The position numbers were made by a program, and so were the translations under genes. Shown here one piece after another: positions 30,792 through 39,011 of a DNA stretch of 64,000 nt (positions are counted from its first letter, which is position 1; every line of letters starts with the position of its first letter). This DNA is from Microbispora rosea (lineage in GTDB: Bacteria; Actinomycetota; Actinomycetes; Streptosporangiales; Streptosporangiaceae): NCBI RefSeq assembly GCF_900156315.1, contig NZ_FTNI01000008.1:62001-126000 (forward strand). The letters are read 5' to 3'. The notes beneath the pieces are model-generated. The model did not search any database. It was given only the letters and a program-made list of their open reading frames with translations, and had not been told where the DNA came from.

Positions 30792-32228
30792 TCACACTCC
30801 GGGCTCGGTGGGGTGGGCGTCGGCTGTTACCGCGGCAGGCGGCGTACGGGCGGGAGGGACGGAGGCCGGTCCCGCGGCGGCTGCCGCCGCGGTCGCCGTC
30901 GCCCCGGGAAGAGTGGCCCCGGGAAGAGTGGCGCCGGGGAGAGTGGCGCCGGGGAGAGTGGCGCCGGGACGGGCCGGGCCGCTCGGCAGGGCGACCTCCA
31001 GGAGGGTGCCCGCGCCGGGCGAGCTCGTCACCGTCACGGAACCGCCGGCCTGCTCGACGCGAGCGCGCATTCCGCGCAGGCCGTACCCGGGGGTGGCCGC
31101 GGTGTCGAAGCCGCGCCCGTCGTCGCGGACCCCCAGGGCGACCGACTCCGGCCGGTAGGCCACCGTGACCTCGGCCCGGCCCGCCTCCGCGTGCCTGCGT
31201 ACGTTGGCCAGGGCCTCCTGGGTCGCCCGGAGCAGCACGACCTCCGCCGGGCGGGGTAGCGGCCGCGGCTCGCCGGTGACAGAGAAGCCTGTGACGATCC
31301 CGGTCTCCTCACCGAGCCGGTCGGTCAGCCGGAGCAACGCCTCGTCCAGGCTGGGTCCGTCGAGCGGGGCCGGGCTGAGTGCGCTGATCAGGGCTCGGGC
31401 CTCGGCCAGGTTCTCCCGCGCGGTCCGTACGGCCAGCGCCAGGTGGCGGGACGGGTCCGGCTGCGCCTCGGCCGCCTGGAGCAGCATGATGATGCTGGTG
31501 AACCCTTGAGCCAGGGTGTCATGGATCTCCCCGGCCAGGCGCTCCCGCTCGGCCATGGCTCCGTGCTCGGTCGAGAGCCGGGCCACCTCGGCCCGCTGGG
31601 CCTCCAGTTCATGGATGAGCGCGGCCCGCTCCTCGCTCTGCTCCATGATCCGCTCCATCCAGATGCCGAAGAGCGAAGAAAAGAAGATCACAGTGATGAT
31701 GATGGTCAGGAAGTTGAACGAGCTTCGCTGGTCCTCCTGCACCACGTAGCGCACGGCCAGGGGCAGGTTCAGCGCGATCAGGCCGACGATCGCCCAGCGC
31801 GCCCGCAGCACCATGAAGCACTGCGAGCAGAGCCCGAAGAGCGCTATCGACGCCGATGGCTCGATGAGCACGGCCGGGGTGAACAACGCGACGAGCAGGA
31901 CGATGTAGACGACCCCCCGGCGCCGGTCGCCGTTCCTGATCGCGGGCCGGCCGAACAACAGGTAGAGCAGGGGGATCGCGGCCAGCGACCCGGCGGCGAG
32001 GATCCGCTGCCACGGGGGGAGGTCCTCCACCGCGATGAACACGGCCGGGAGCAAGGTCGAGACGGCGAGCAGCAGCTCCCAGCCGAGCCGCCGGTGCCAT
32101 ACATGCGGCCCGGCCGGGTCCCGGCTCTTACGGGTGAACAGGCGGATGGGCCGCGCGCGGCGGTGCGGCCCTTCCGCCGGTCCGCTCAACCGTCGCGCCG
32201 CCCCTTCCAGCGGAAGGTCGTCAGGCAC
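30792..32228 (-). CDS. Sensor histidine kinase, HisKA_3 (NarX/DesK) type
   Basis: The 478-residue product has about five or six N-terminal membrane helices (residues ~50-185) with almost no extracellular loops, so it probably senses something in the membrane. A short coiled coil leads to the HisKA_3 box with phosphoacceptor H236 (GEIHDTLAQGF), followed by an HATPase domain (EALANVRRHAEA; DDGRGFD; GYGLRGMRARV). The tail holds five PGATL repeats. The GTG at 32228 has GGAGGG eight bases upstream and overlaps the permease gene by 43 bp; a coupled TTG at 32189 is an alternative. Confidence 0.93.
   Translation of the reverse strand: MPDDLPLEGAARRLSGPAEGPHRRARPIRLFTRKSRDPAGPHVWHRRLGWELLLAVSTLLPAVFIAVEDLPPWQRILAAGSLAAIPLLYLLFGRPAIRNGDRRRGVVYIVLLVALFTPAVLIEPSASIALFGLCSQCFMVLRARWAIVGLIALNLPLAVRYVVQEDQRSSFNFLTIIITVIFFSSLFGIWMERIMEQSEERAALIHELEAQRAEVARLSTEHGAMAERERLAGEIHDTLAQGFTSIIMLLQAAEAQPDPSRHLALAVRTARENLAEARALISALSPAPLDGPSLDEALLRLTDRLGEETGIVTGFSVTGEPRPLPRPAEVVLLRATQEALANVRRHAEAGRAEVTVAYRPESVALGVRDDGRGFDTAATPGYGLRGMRARVEQAGGSVTVTSSPGAGTLLEVALPSGPARPGATLPGATLPGATLPGATLPGATATAAAAAAGPASVPPARTPPAAVTADAHPTEPGV
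30901..30975 (-). repeat. Five 15-bp tandem repeats encoding PGATL in the kinase tail
   Basis: Units of the type GCGCCGGGGAGAGTG repeat five times, the last one degenerate. They stay in frame and encode a Pro/Gly/Ala-rich C-terminal extension after the ATPase domain. Copy number is likely to vary by slippage. Confidence 0.8.
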
Positions 32229-33028
32229 AGCACCAGCCCTCCAACGAGCCAGGCGCCCAGGACGAGGGCGACCCGGCCAAGTTCGTACGATTTGGCGAGC
32301 TCCAGTGTGGCACCGGCGTCACCGAGGAAGACCGATCGGAAACCCTGGCACATCCACTTGAGCGGGAAAAACGAGGCGATCCGCGCCAGCGTGTCGGGAA
32401 GCTGGCTGAGCGGGATGAACACCCCTGAGATGAACTGCAGCACCACGAACGGCATCGTGATCACCGCGGCCGCGCTCTTGCCGGATCTGGGCAGGCTGCT
32501 GACCGCGACGCCGAGCAGCGACGACCCCAGCACTCCGAGCACGAACACCCAGGCGAAGGTCAGCCAGCTCGATGCGGCGGAGGGCAGCTCCAGGTCGAAC
32601 ATCGCCACCCCTATGGCCAGCAGGATGGCCACCTGGAGGAAGGACACGAGCAGCGTGTTCAGCGCCTTGCCGATGAAGTACGCCGCGGGCGGCATCGGCG
32701 TCCCGGCCAGCCGCTTGAGCGTGCCGTCCTCCCGGTCCATGGCGATGCCGATGCCGAGGTTCTGGAAACCGGTCATGGTGGCCGAGCCGATGAGTCCGGC
32801 CACGTAGAGCTGGGAGACGCTCAGCCCGGTTCCCTCCATCTGGTCGGAGAAGATCGACCCGAAGATCATTAGCAGGATGATCGGGAACGAGAAGGTGAAC
32901 AGGACCGCGTCCTTCTCCCGGAAGAACATCCTCGTCTCCAGGGCCGCCCGGGACAGTCCCACGCGGAGAGTGGAAGGCATTCGGGCGGGGGCGGCCGTCG
33001 CGGCCCTCGGTGCGGCGATTTCGGTCAT
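32186..33028 (-). CDS. ABC-2 type exporter permease
   Basis: The 280-residue product has six predicted membrane helices and an ABC-2 permease fold (RMFFREKDAVLFTFSFPI; DREDGTLKRLAGTPMPPAAYF; FISGVFIPLSQLP). It pairs with the ATPase encoded upstream at 33182-34006. The ATG at 33028 was chosen over an upstream extension that lacks support. Genes of this class move drugs, lipids or polysaccharides; the substrate is unknown. It overlaps the downstream kinase gene, suggesting that exporter and sensor are made together. Confidence 0.92.
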   Translation of the reverse strand: MTEIAAPRAATAAPARMPSTLRVGLSRAALETRMFFREKDAVLFTFSFPIILLMIFGSIFSDQMEGTGLSVSQLYVAGLIGSATMTGFQNLGIGIAMDREDGTLKRLAGTPMPPAAYFIGKALNTLLVSFLQVAILLAIGVAMFDLELPSAASSWLTFAWVFVLGVLGSSLLGVAVSSLPRSGKSAAAVITMPFVVLQFISGVFIPLSQLPDTLARIASFFPLKWMCQGFRSVFLGDAGATLELAKSYELGRVALVLGAWLVGGLVLCLTTFRWKGRRDG

Positions 33029-33139
33029 GGCAGTCAGCAGTCCTCGGCTGTATGGGGGGCCGGCGGGATCGACCACCGGCGGGAGGGAAGAAGGGGCCCG
33101 TCCTACGCGGGAGTACGCATACCTCGGGTGAGCCGGGAG

Positions 33140-33183
33140 GAGTCGCCGCCGGGCGGGCGGGCGGCTGTGCCCGGCGGCGACTC
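33140..33183 (-). terminator. 14-bp hairpin between the ABC ATPase and permease genes
   Basis: GAGTCGCCGCCGGG and CCCGGCGGCGACTC are exact complements on a 16-nt loop. The right arm overlaps the ATPase stop codon. A 153-bp gap, wide for an ABC operon, follows before the permease. It could attenuate read-through from the ATPase. Confidence 0.55.
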
Positions 33184-34006
33184 AGCCCTCGATGAGGCGG
33201 AGGTAGATGTCCTCCAGAGAGGGCCGGATCACGGCCAGCTCGGGGATCTCGCCGTCGAAGCGGCGGCTCAGCTCCAGCACGGTCTTCGTCGGAGTGTCGG
33301 TCTCCTCTGAACCGCCGGCCCAGTGGACCGTGGCCTTGGCGGTGGCCCGTCCGCCCAGGGTCGCGGGCGTGCCTTCTGCGACGATCCGGCCGCGGGCCAC
33401 CACCGCCACCCGGTTGGCCAGCGCCTCGGCCTCGTCCAGGTAGTGGGTGGTCAGCACGATCGTGGTCCCCTGGTGGGCCAGGTCCTGGATCAGCTCCCAG
33501 AACCGGCGGCGCGCCTCCGGGTCGAAGCCTGTGGTCGGCTCGTCCAGGAACAGCAGCTCCGGGTTGCCGATCACGCCCAGAGCCACGTCCATCCGGCGCC
33601 GCTGGCCGCCGGACAACTGCCTGATCCGCTTGCCCGCCTTGTCGGTCAGGCCGACCCGCTCGATCACCTCGTCCGGGTCCGCCGGGTTCGGGTAGTAGCC
33701 CGCGAAGTGCCGGATCGTCTCCCGCACGGTCGCCTCGGCCACGTCGTTGGCCGTCTGGAGCACCACGCCGATCCGGGACCGCCACTCGCGCGTCGGCCGG
33801 CCCGGGTCGGTGCCCAGGACGCTCACCTCACCGGCGTCCCGGCGCCGGTAGCCCTCCAGGATCTCCACCGTGGTGGACTTCCCGGCTCCGTTGGGGCCGA
33901 GGATCGCGAACACCTCGCCCGCCCGGATGTCGAGGTCGATGCCGCCGACCGCCTGCACGTCGCCGTAGCGCTTGGCCAGCCCGCGCACTCTCACCGCTGT
34001 CGTCAT
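33182..34006 (-). CDS. ABC transporter ATP-binding protein, DrrA-like
   Basis: The 274-residue nucleotide-binding subunit has Walker A GPNGAGKST, Q-loop VVLQTAND, signature LSGGQRRR, Walker B LLFLDEPT and H-loop TTHYLDEA. The C-terminal ~60 residues resemble the DrrA-type accessory domain. Its partner permease is the next gene on the same strand. The ATG at 34006 begins MTTAVRVRGLAKRYGDV. The nucS terminator hairpin lies about 55 bp upstream, so it probably has its own promoter in that short gap. Confidence 0.94.
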   Translation of the reverse strand: MTTAVRVRGLAKRYGDVQAVGGIDLDIRAGEVFAILGPNGAGKSTTVEILEGYRRRDAGEVSVLGTDPGRPTREWRSRIGVVLQTANDVAEATVRETIRHFAGYYPNPADPDEVIERVGLTDKAGKRIRQLSGGQRRRMDVALGVIGNPELLFLDEPTTGFDPEARRRFWELIQDLAHQGTTIVLTTHYLDEAEALANRVAVVARGRIVAEGTPATLGGRATAKATVHWAGGSEETDTPTKTVLELSRRFDGEIPELAVIRPSLEDIYLRLIEG

Positions 34007-34058
34007 GACTCAAGATTCGCGTCCGTGCGGCTCGTGGAACACCAACGGCCGGTGGACT

Positions 34059-34086
34059 CGGTTGTCCTCCTTTCGGAGGACAACCG
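34059..34086 (-). terminator. 12-bp hairpin with GAAA tetraloop after nucS
   Basis: CGGTTGTCCTCC and GGAGGACAACCG pair perfectly; read on the minus strand the loop is GAAA, a stabilising GNRA tetraloop. It lies 20 nt beyond the nucS stop and just ahead of the ABC operon. Confidence 0.7.
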
Positions 34087-34106
34087 GCGGGGGGCACGGG
34101 CCGGGA

Positions 34107-34781
34107 TCAGAACAGGGTCGGGTTCTCCGGCTCGATGCCGCGCAGGGCGTCGTAGTCGAGCGTCACGCAGTCGATGCCGCGGTCGGCGGCGAGCACGCGG
34201 GCCTGCGGCTTGATCTCCTGCGCCGCGAATATCCCCTTGACCGGGGCCAGGCGCGGGTCGCGGTTGAGCAGTTCGAGGTAGCGGGTGAGCTGCTCCACAC
34301 CGTCGATGTCGCCGCGCCGCTTGATCTCCACGGCGACCGCGCCGCCGAGGTGGTCGCGGCAGAGGATGTCCACGGGGCCGATGGCGGTCATGTACTCCCT
34401 GCGCACCAGCGTCCAGCCGTCCCCGAGCGTGGTGATGTGCTCGGCGAGCAGCTCCTGCAGGTGCGCCTCGACGCCGTCCTTGCGCAGGCCCGGATCGACG
34501 CCCAGCTCGTGGCTGGAGTCGTGCAGGACCTCCTCGATCGTCAGCACGAGCTTCTCACCGGTCTTGCCGTGCACGACCGACCAGGTGAGCACGCCGTCGA
34601 TCGTCTCCTCGCGGACCTTGCAGGGAGGGTTCATCCAGTTCAGGGGTTTGTACGCCCGGTCGTCCGCATGAATGGAGACCGAGCCGTCCGCCTTCATCAG
34701 GATGAGCCGGGGGGCCATGGGGAGATGGGCGGTGAGCCGTCCCACATAATCCACGCTGCACCGCGCGATGACCAGCCGCAT
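34107..34781 (-). CDS. nucS: Mismatch-specific endonuclease NucS/EndoMS
   Basis: NucS cuts both strands at mismatched bases and replaces MutS/MutL in most actinobacteria. The 224-residue product has the N-terminal DNA-binding domain ([21 protein letters not shown]) and a C-terminal RecB-like nuclease domain with GPVDIL and VEIKRR, the D and E-x-K catalytic residues. The terminal ENPTLF resembles the beta-clamp-binding peptide of the family. The ATG at 34781 gives the canonical start; the longer frame is excluded. Confidence 0.95.
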   Translation of the reverse strand: MRLVIARCSVDYVGRLTAHLPMAPRLILMKADGSVSIHADDRAYKPLNWMNPPCKVREETIDGVLTWSVVHGKTGEKLVLTIEEVLHDSSHELGVDPGLRKDGVEAHLQELLAEHITTLGDGWTLVRREYMTAIGPVDILCRDHLGGAVAVEIKRRGDIDGVEQLTRYLELLNRDPRLAPVKGIFAAQEIKPQARVLAADRGIDCVTLDYDALRGIEPENPTLF

Positions 34782-34999
34782 GTGCGCCAACCCTACCGGG
34801 GTTACGGAGGTCCGGCGGCGTTCTGGGACACTGTCCGGCATGGCGCGGACGTCGAAGGCGCTCGGAGCCGCCGGGCCCGGGGGCTCGTCACGGCCCGCGT
34901 GCCGGGGCATCCGCGCGTACGCCGCTCGAGCCGGTGCTGGAAGAATGGGCCGTCATCTCCCGTTCTGCCTGACATGAACCCCCCGGAAGGATGCCTGCC

Positions 35000-35317
35000 G
35001 TGAGTCCCCGCCGTGCCCGCCGCCGCGGCCCGTTCGAACGTCCGGACGGCAGTGCCGTACGGCCGATGGGCCCCCAGGTGGCCGGGGTGGACCGCGTGGA
35101 GAGCGCGCACGACGGCGAGTGGGTCGTCCGCAACGTCTCCGGGGCCGCCCAGGGCAAGGCGTACCGGTGCCCGGGGTGCGAGCAGGAGATCAGGCCCGGG
35201 CTGCCGCATGTGGTGAGTTGGCCGGCCTGGTCCGGGGGAGAGGACGAGCGGCGGCACTGGCACACCACGTGCTGGCGCAACCGGGCCAACCGCGGTCCGG
35301 GCCGCAGCCGTTACTGA
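35000..35317 (+). CDS. Small actinobacterial zinc-ribbon-like protein
   Basis: The 105-residue product is Arg-rich at its N-terminus and has YRCPGCEQEIRPGLPHVV and later RRHWHTTCWRNR; C-x-x-C plus H-x-x-x-C can bind zinc. The N- and C-termini are strongly basic, which suggests nucleic-acid contact (inference). I chose GTG 35000, nine bases after GGAAGG; ATG 34991 would be too close to that site. It is divergent from nucS, a neighbourhood I also recall from Streptomyces. Function unknown. Confidence 0.75.
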   Translation: MSPRRARRRGPFERPDGSAVRPMGPQVAGVDRVESAHDGEWVVRNVSGAAQGKAYRCPGCEQEIRPGLPHVVSWPAWSGGEDERRHWHTTCWRNRANRGPGRSRY

Positions 35318-35337
35318 CACGAGCTTTCGGAGTGGGA

Positions 35338-36042
35338 ATGGACATCAGGGCGTCCACGGTGCTGCCTGCCCGGCGCGAGGACATCGAGCTGCAGACGGCC
35401 GACGGGCTGACCCTCGTCGGCGAGGTGGCCGTGCCGGAGAGCCGGCCACCGGTGGCGACGCTGGTCTGCCTGCATCCCCTGCCCACCCACGGCGGGATGA
35501 TGGACAGCCACGTGCTGCGTAAGGCCTCCTACCGGCTGCCCGCGCTCGCCGACATCGCGGTGCTGCGCTTCAACACCCGCGGCACGACCTCCGACCGGGG
35601 CACCTCCCAGGGGTCCTTCGACGGCGGCGAGGCGGAGCGGTGGGACGTCGCCGCCGCCCTGGAGTACGCCGACTTCCACGACCTGCCGAATCCCTGGCTC
35701 GTCGGCTGGTCGTTCGGCACGGAGCTGGCGCTGAAGTGGGGCCGGGACCCGATCGTGCGGGGCGCGATCCTGCTGTCGCCGCCGCTGAAGCGGGCCGGTG
35801 AGAAGGACCTCGTCGCCTGGGGCGAGTTCGGCCGCCCTCTGGTGGCCCTGGTGCCGGAGCACGACGACTACCTGCAGCCGGAAGAGGCCGTACACCGGTT
35901 CGCGGCGGCGCCGCAGGCGGAGGTCGTCGGCGTGGAGGGGGCCAAGCACCTGTGGGTCGGCGAGCCGTACGTGCGGATCGTGCTGAACGAGATCGTCAAG
36001 CGCGTGAACCCGCCCGCCGCGCCGCTGCCGACCACGGTCTGA
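35338..36042 (+). CDS. Alpha/beta hydrolase
   Basis: The 234-residue product resembles the YqiA/CocE-like short hydrolases: LVCLHPLPTHGGMMDSHV near the N-terminus, FNTRGTTSDRGTSQG, and nucleophile motif GWSFGTE. Late acidic and histidine residues (VPEHDDYLQPEEA; GAKHLWVGE) complete the triad. The ATG at 35338 has GGAG seven bases upstream. It is spaced 20 bp from the zinc-ribbon gene and 79 bp from another hydrolase on the same strand. Substrate unknown. Confidence 0.85.
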   Translation: MDIRASTVLPARREDIELQTADGLTLVGEVAVPESRPPVATLVCLHPLPTHGGMMDSHVLRKASYRLPALADIAVLRFNTRGTTSDRGTSQGSFDGGEAERWDVAAALEYADFHDLPNPWLVGWSFGTELALKWGRDPIVRGAILLSPPLKRAGEKDLVAWGEFGRPLVALVPEHDDYLQPEEAVHRFAAAPQAEVVGVEGAKHLWVGEPYVRIVLNEIVKRVNPPAAPLPTTV

Positions 36043-36121
36043 GCGCGACGGGGCGGGCCGCTGGGGTCGCGAATCGGTGACGAACGGCGGCGGCGGGCGC
36101 GCGGCGCGTTACCGTGACCTG

Positions 36122-36892
36122 ATGCAGCTCTACTCGCGTTCCGCCGGGAGCGGCCTGCCAGTCGTCCTGCTCCACGCGTTCCCCCTGTCCTCCGCGATGT
36201 GGCTCGCCCAGCGCGAGGGTCTCGCGCCGGTCTGCCGGGTGATCACCCCGGACCTGCGCGGCTTCGGTGGCACGATGCTCGGTGACGACGAGCCCTCGGT
36301 CGACCTCATGGCCGACGACGTGGCGCACCTGCTCGACCAGGAAGGTGTCGACCGCGCCGTGGTCGGCGGCCTTTCCATGGGCGGCTATGTGGCGATGGCG
36401 CTGTGCCGCCGCCACCCGGACCGCGTACGCGGCCTGATCCTCGCCGACACCAAGGCCCAGGCCGACCCCGAGCCGGCCAGGGCGAACAGGGAGCGGATCG
36501 CCGCGGCGGTCCTGGAGAGCGGCACGGGCGTCCTCGTGACCGAGTCGCTGCCCCCGATGCTCGGCGCGACCACCAAGGAGCGCAGGGGGATGGTGCTCGG
36601 GCGCGTCCGCGGGCTCGTCCAGGCGGCGCCGCCCGCGGCCGTCGCGTGGGCCCAGCGGGCGATGGCCGCGCGGCCCGACGCGTTCGGCACGTTGCGGTCC
36701 CTGGCCGTGCCGGCGCTGGTCGTGGTGGGCGACGAGGACGAGCTGTCGCCGCTGCCGGACGCCCAGGCCATGGCGGAGGCCATCCCGCAGGCGCGGCTCG
36801 CCGTCATCGAGAAGGCGGGTCACCTGTCCGCCATCGAGCAGCCCGAGTCGTTCAACCGCGTCGTCGCGGAGTTCGTCAAGTCCCTCGACTGA
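36122..36892 (+). CDS. Alpha/beta-fold hydrolase (esterase / 3-oxoadipate enol-lactonase-like)
   Basis: The 256-residue product has the oxyanion region LLHAFPLSSAMW, nucleophile S85 in GLSMGGYVA, Asp in VVGDEDELSP and catalytic His in KAGHLSAIEQP. This is the classic alpha/beta hydrolase layout. The start is uncertain: ATG 36122 gives the family-like MQLYSRSAGSGLPVVLLHAF, while GTG 36077 would add 15 residues. A very strong bidirectional terminator follows. Substrate not inferable. Confidence 0.85.
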   Translation: MQLYSRSAGSGLPVVLLHAFPLSSAMWLAQREGLAPVCRVITPDLRGFGGTMLGDDEPSVDLMADDVAHLLDQEGVDRAVVGGLSMGGYVAMALCRRHPDRVRGLILADTKAQADPEPARANRERIAAAVLESGTGVLVTESLPPMLGATTKERRGMVLGRVRGLVQAAPPAAVAWAQRAMAARPDAFGTLRSLAVPALVVVGDEDELSPLPDAQAMAEAIPQARLAVIEKAGHLSAIEQPESFNRVVAEFVKSLD

Positions 36893-36935
36893 GCCGGAGG
36901 TCCCCGGTCGGGCCGGGGGCGGAGTGCGGACATGA

Positions 36936-36966
36936 GAACGGGGCCCGGCGGTGCCGGGCCCCGTTC
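36936..36966. terminator. 14-bp bidirectional terminator
   Basis: GAACGGGGCCCGGC and GCCGGGCCCCGTTC pair perfectly over a 3-nt loop between convergent genes ending at 36892 and 37001. The A/T-richer stem bases at both feet fit use in both directions. Confidence 0.8.
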
Positions 36967-37000
36967 GTTCAGCCGTCAGACTCCCCGATTGCGCCAGTGA

Positions 37001-38302
37001 CTACTCCTGCCACCACTCCGCGTCGTCGTCGCTCTTGGTGGAGCTGATCGGCTCGACGGCCGGGGTGGCGGGTACGGACGGCTTCTCCACGACCGGCGGA
37101 GCCGACAGGGCCGGCTTCGGCGGGGCCGCGGTGACGGGCGCCGGCTCCGGGTCCATGCCCGGCAGCGGGGCGCCGCCGAGCAGCTGGCGGAGCTGGGCGA
37201 GGTGGCTGGTGATGCTGTCGCGCTGGCGGGTGAGCTCGTCCACCTGGCGCTGCATCGACGTACGGGTGCGCTCGGCCTCGTTCTTGGCCTCGGTCACGAT
37301 CGTGTCGGCGCTGGTCTTGGCGTCGGCCACAAGCTGGTCGGCGTTCTTGCGGGCGTTGGCCAGCAGCTGCTTGGCGTGGGTGTCGGCCTCGCGGCGGGTC
37401 TGCTCGGCCTGCTGCGTGGCCTTGGCGGCCCGCTGCTCGGCGGTGGCGGCGCGCTGCTCGGCCTCGGCGACCAGCTTCTGGGTGTTGGCCTGGGCGGTGG
37501 CGTGCCGCTCGGCCTCCTGGCGCTCGGCGTCCTCGCGGCGGGCGGCGAGCTGGATCTCGAACTCCGCCTCGTCCTGGGCGCGCTTGGCCTCCGACTCCTC
37601 CAGGATCCGCTGCGCCTGAGCCCGCATCTCGTCCGCCTGACGCTTGGCGGTGGTGAGCACCTCGTCGCGCTCGCGCTTGGTGGAGGCCCGCAGCTGGGCC
37701 ACCTCGCGCTCGGTCGTGGTGCGCAGCTTGGCGATCTCGCGCTCGGCGTCGGCCCGCTTCTCCGCGACCTCGTGGTCGGCGGTGGCGCGGATCTTGGCGA
37801 CCTCGCGCTCGGTGGTGGCGGTCAGCTCGTCGGACTCACGCCTGGCCGTCGACCGGATCTCCTCCGCGTCGCGCTCGGCGGTGCTGCGCATCTCCTCGGC
37901 CTCGCGCGCCGCCAGCGCCCGCTTCTCCGCCGCCTCGTTCTCCGCTGCCGCCCGCAGGTCGGCGGCGTCCACCTTGGCGGCGGCGCGGATCTCGTTCGCC
38001 TCCGACCGGGCCGCCTGGACGAGCTCGGTGGCCTGCTCCTCCGCGAGCCTGAGCAACTGCTCGATGCGGGCGCCGAGACCAGAGTACGTCGGCCGCTCCT
38101 GCTCCTGGAGCTGGCGCTGCGAGTCGGACAGCTCCCGCTGAAGAGCGCCGACCTGTTCCTTGGCCTGACGCAATTCGGTGTCGAGGGTCTTCAGGTGGTC
38201 GTGGACCTGGTGCCGGTCATAACCCCGGAGCACCACGTCGAATTCGCGAGATGGGGCGTCCTCGAAGAAGTTGTTGAGCTGGGCGTCGATGTCGGACTGC
38301 AT
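37001..38302 (-). CDS. Scy/FilP-like coiled-coil protein with DivIVA-type N-terminus
   Basis: The 433-residue product starts with a DivIVA-like segment (REFDVVLRGYDRHQVHDHLKTLDTEL, in part), then more than 300 residues of continuous coiled coil with Ala/Glu/Arg-rich repeats of the type AEREVAKLRATA, and ends in a Pro-rich tail with an acidic-aromatic terminus (DDDAEWWQE). In Streptomyces such proteins (FilP, Scy) organise hyphal tip growth and often carry the name cellulose-binding protein. The neighbouring epimerase, thiolase and meaB genes mirror the Streptomyces filP-scy locus as I remember it. Its length lies between FilP (~310) and Scy (~1300). Confidence 0.85.
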   Translation of the reverse strand: MQSDIDAQLNNFFEDAPSREFDVVLRGYDRHQVHDHLKTLDTELRQAKEQVGALQRELSDSQRQLQEQERPTYSGLGARIEQLLRLAEEQATELVQAARSEANEIRAAAKVDAADLRAAAENEAAEKRALAAREAEEMRSTAERDAEEIRSTARRESDELTATTEREVAKIRATADHEVAEKRADAEREIAKLRTTTEREVAQLRASTKRERDEVLTTAKRQADEMRAQAQRILEESEAKRAQDEAEFEIQLAARREDAERQEAERHATAQANTQKLVAEAEQRAATAEQRAAKATQQAEQTRREADTHAKQLLANARKNADQLVADAKTSADTIVTEAKNEAERTRTSMQRQVDELTRQRDSITSHLAQLRQLLGGAPLPGMDPEPAPVTAAPPKPALSAPPVVEKPSVPATPAVEPISSTKSDDDAEWWQE

Positions 38303-38483
38303 GAGGCTCGATCCTGGTTGTCGAGACGGCTACAGGGGCCGGACGGGGGGTCGGTTCCGAGGCGGGGAAGCCGGTTTGGCGTCCACGTCCGGTGGTACGC
38401 CAGCGTACTCCGGTACTGCCGCCTTGGAGGCCCCCTCCGACTTTCTGCGCGACTTGTTACGTATGAACGTTTCTTGCGTTTGC

Positions 38484-38906
38484 CTAGCGCCTGGACGTCT
38501 CGACGAGCTCGGTGAGAACCCCTCCCACGTCCTTAGGATGCAGGAACGCGATCGAGGCTCCCATCGACCCGTGCCTGGGCCGCTCGTCGATCAGGCGCAC
38601 GCCCTTCGCCCCGATCTCCTCCAGGGCCTTGGTGACGTCCGCCACGCCGTACCCGATATGATGCACGCCCTCGCCCCGCTTGGCGAGGAACTTGCCCACC
38701 GCTGTGTCGGGGTGCAGGGGTTCGAGAAGCTGGACATAAGACGCGCCCTGGTCGCCGTCGGCAACGTGCAGCATGGCCTCGCGGACGCCCTGTTCCTCGT
38801 TCACCTCCCGGCTGACGACGGTCAGGCCGAAGACGGACTCGTAGAACTCGATCTTTTCTTCCAGGTTGTGGCAGGCCACGCCCACGTGATCGATCCGCAG
38901 CAGCAT
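38484..38906 (-). CDS. mce: Methylmalonyl-CoA epimerase
   Basis: The enzyme interconverts (R)- and (S)-methylmalonyl-CoA, linking propionyl-CoA carboxylase to the mutase. The 140-residue product is a vicinal-oxygen-chelate fold with metal ligands in IDHVGVA, VHHIGYGV and a late Glu (LTELVE). It is divergent from the thiolase gene across a 105-bp shared promoter region. Confidence 0.93.
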   Translation of the reverse strand: MLLRIDHVGVACHNLEEKIEFYESVFGLTVVSREVNEEQGVREAMLHVADGDQGASYVQLLEPLHPDTAVGKFLAKRGEGVHHIGYGVADVTKALEEIGAKGVRLIDERPRHGSMGASIAFLHPKDVGGVLTELVETSRR

Positions 38907-39011
38907 CGCCGTCTCCCTTCGCCGTTAGCGTGCCGCCGCCCGCTCCCGGGCGGCCGTCCTACTCATGGGTATGGTGACACCGTCGCCCCGATCTCGTAGT
39001 GGAGGGTCTCA

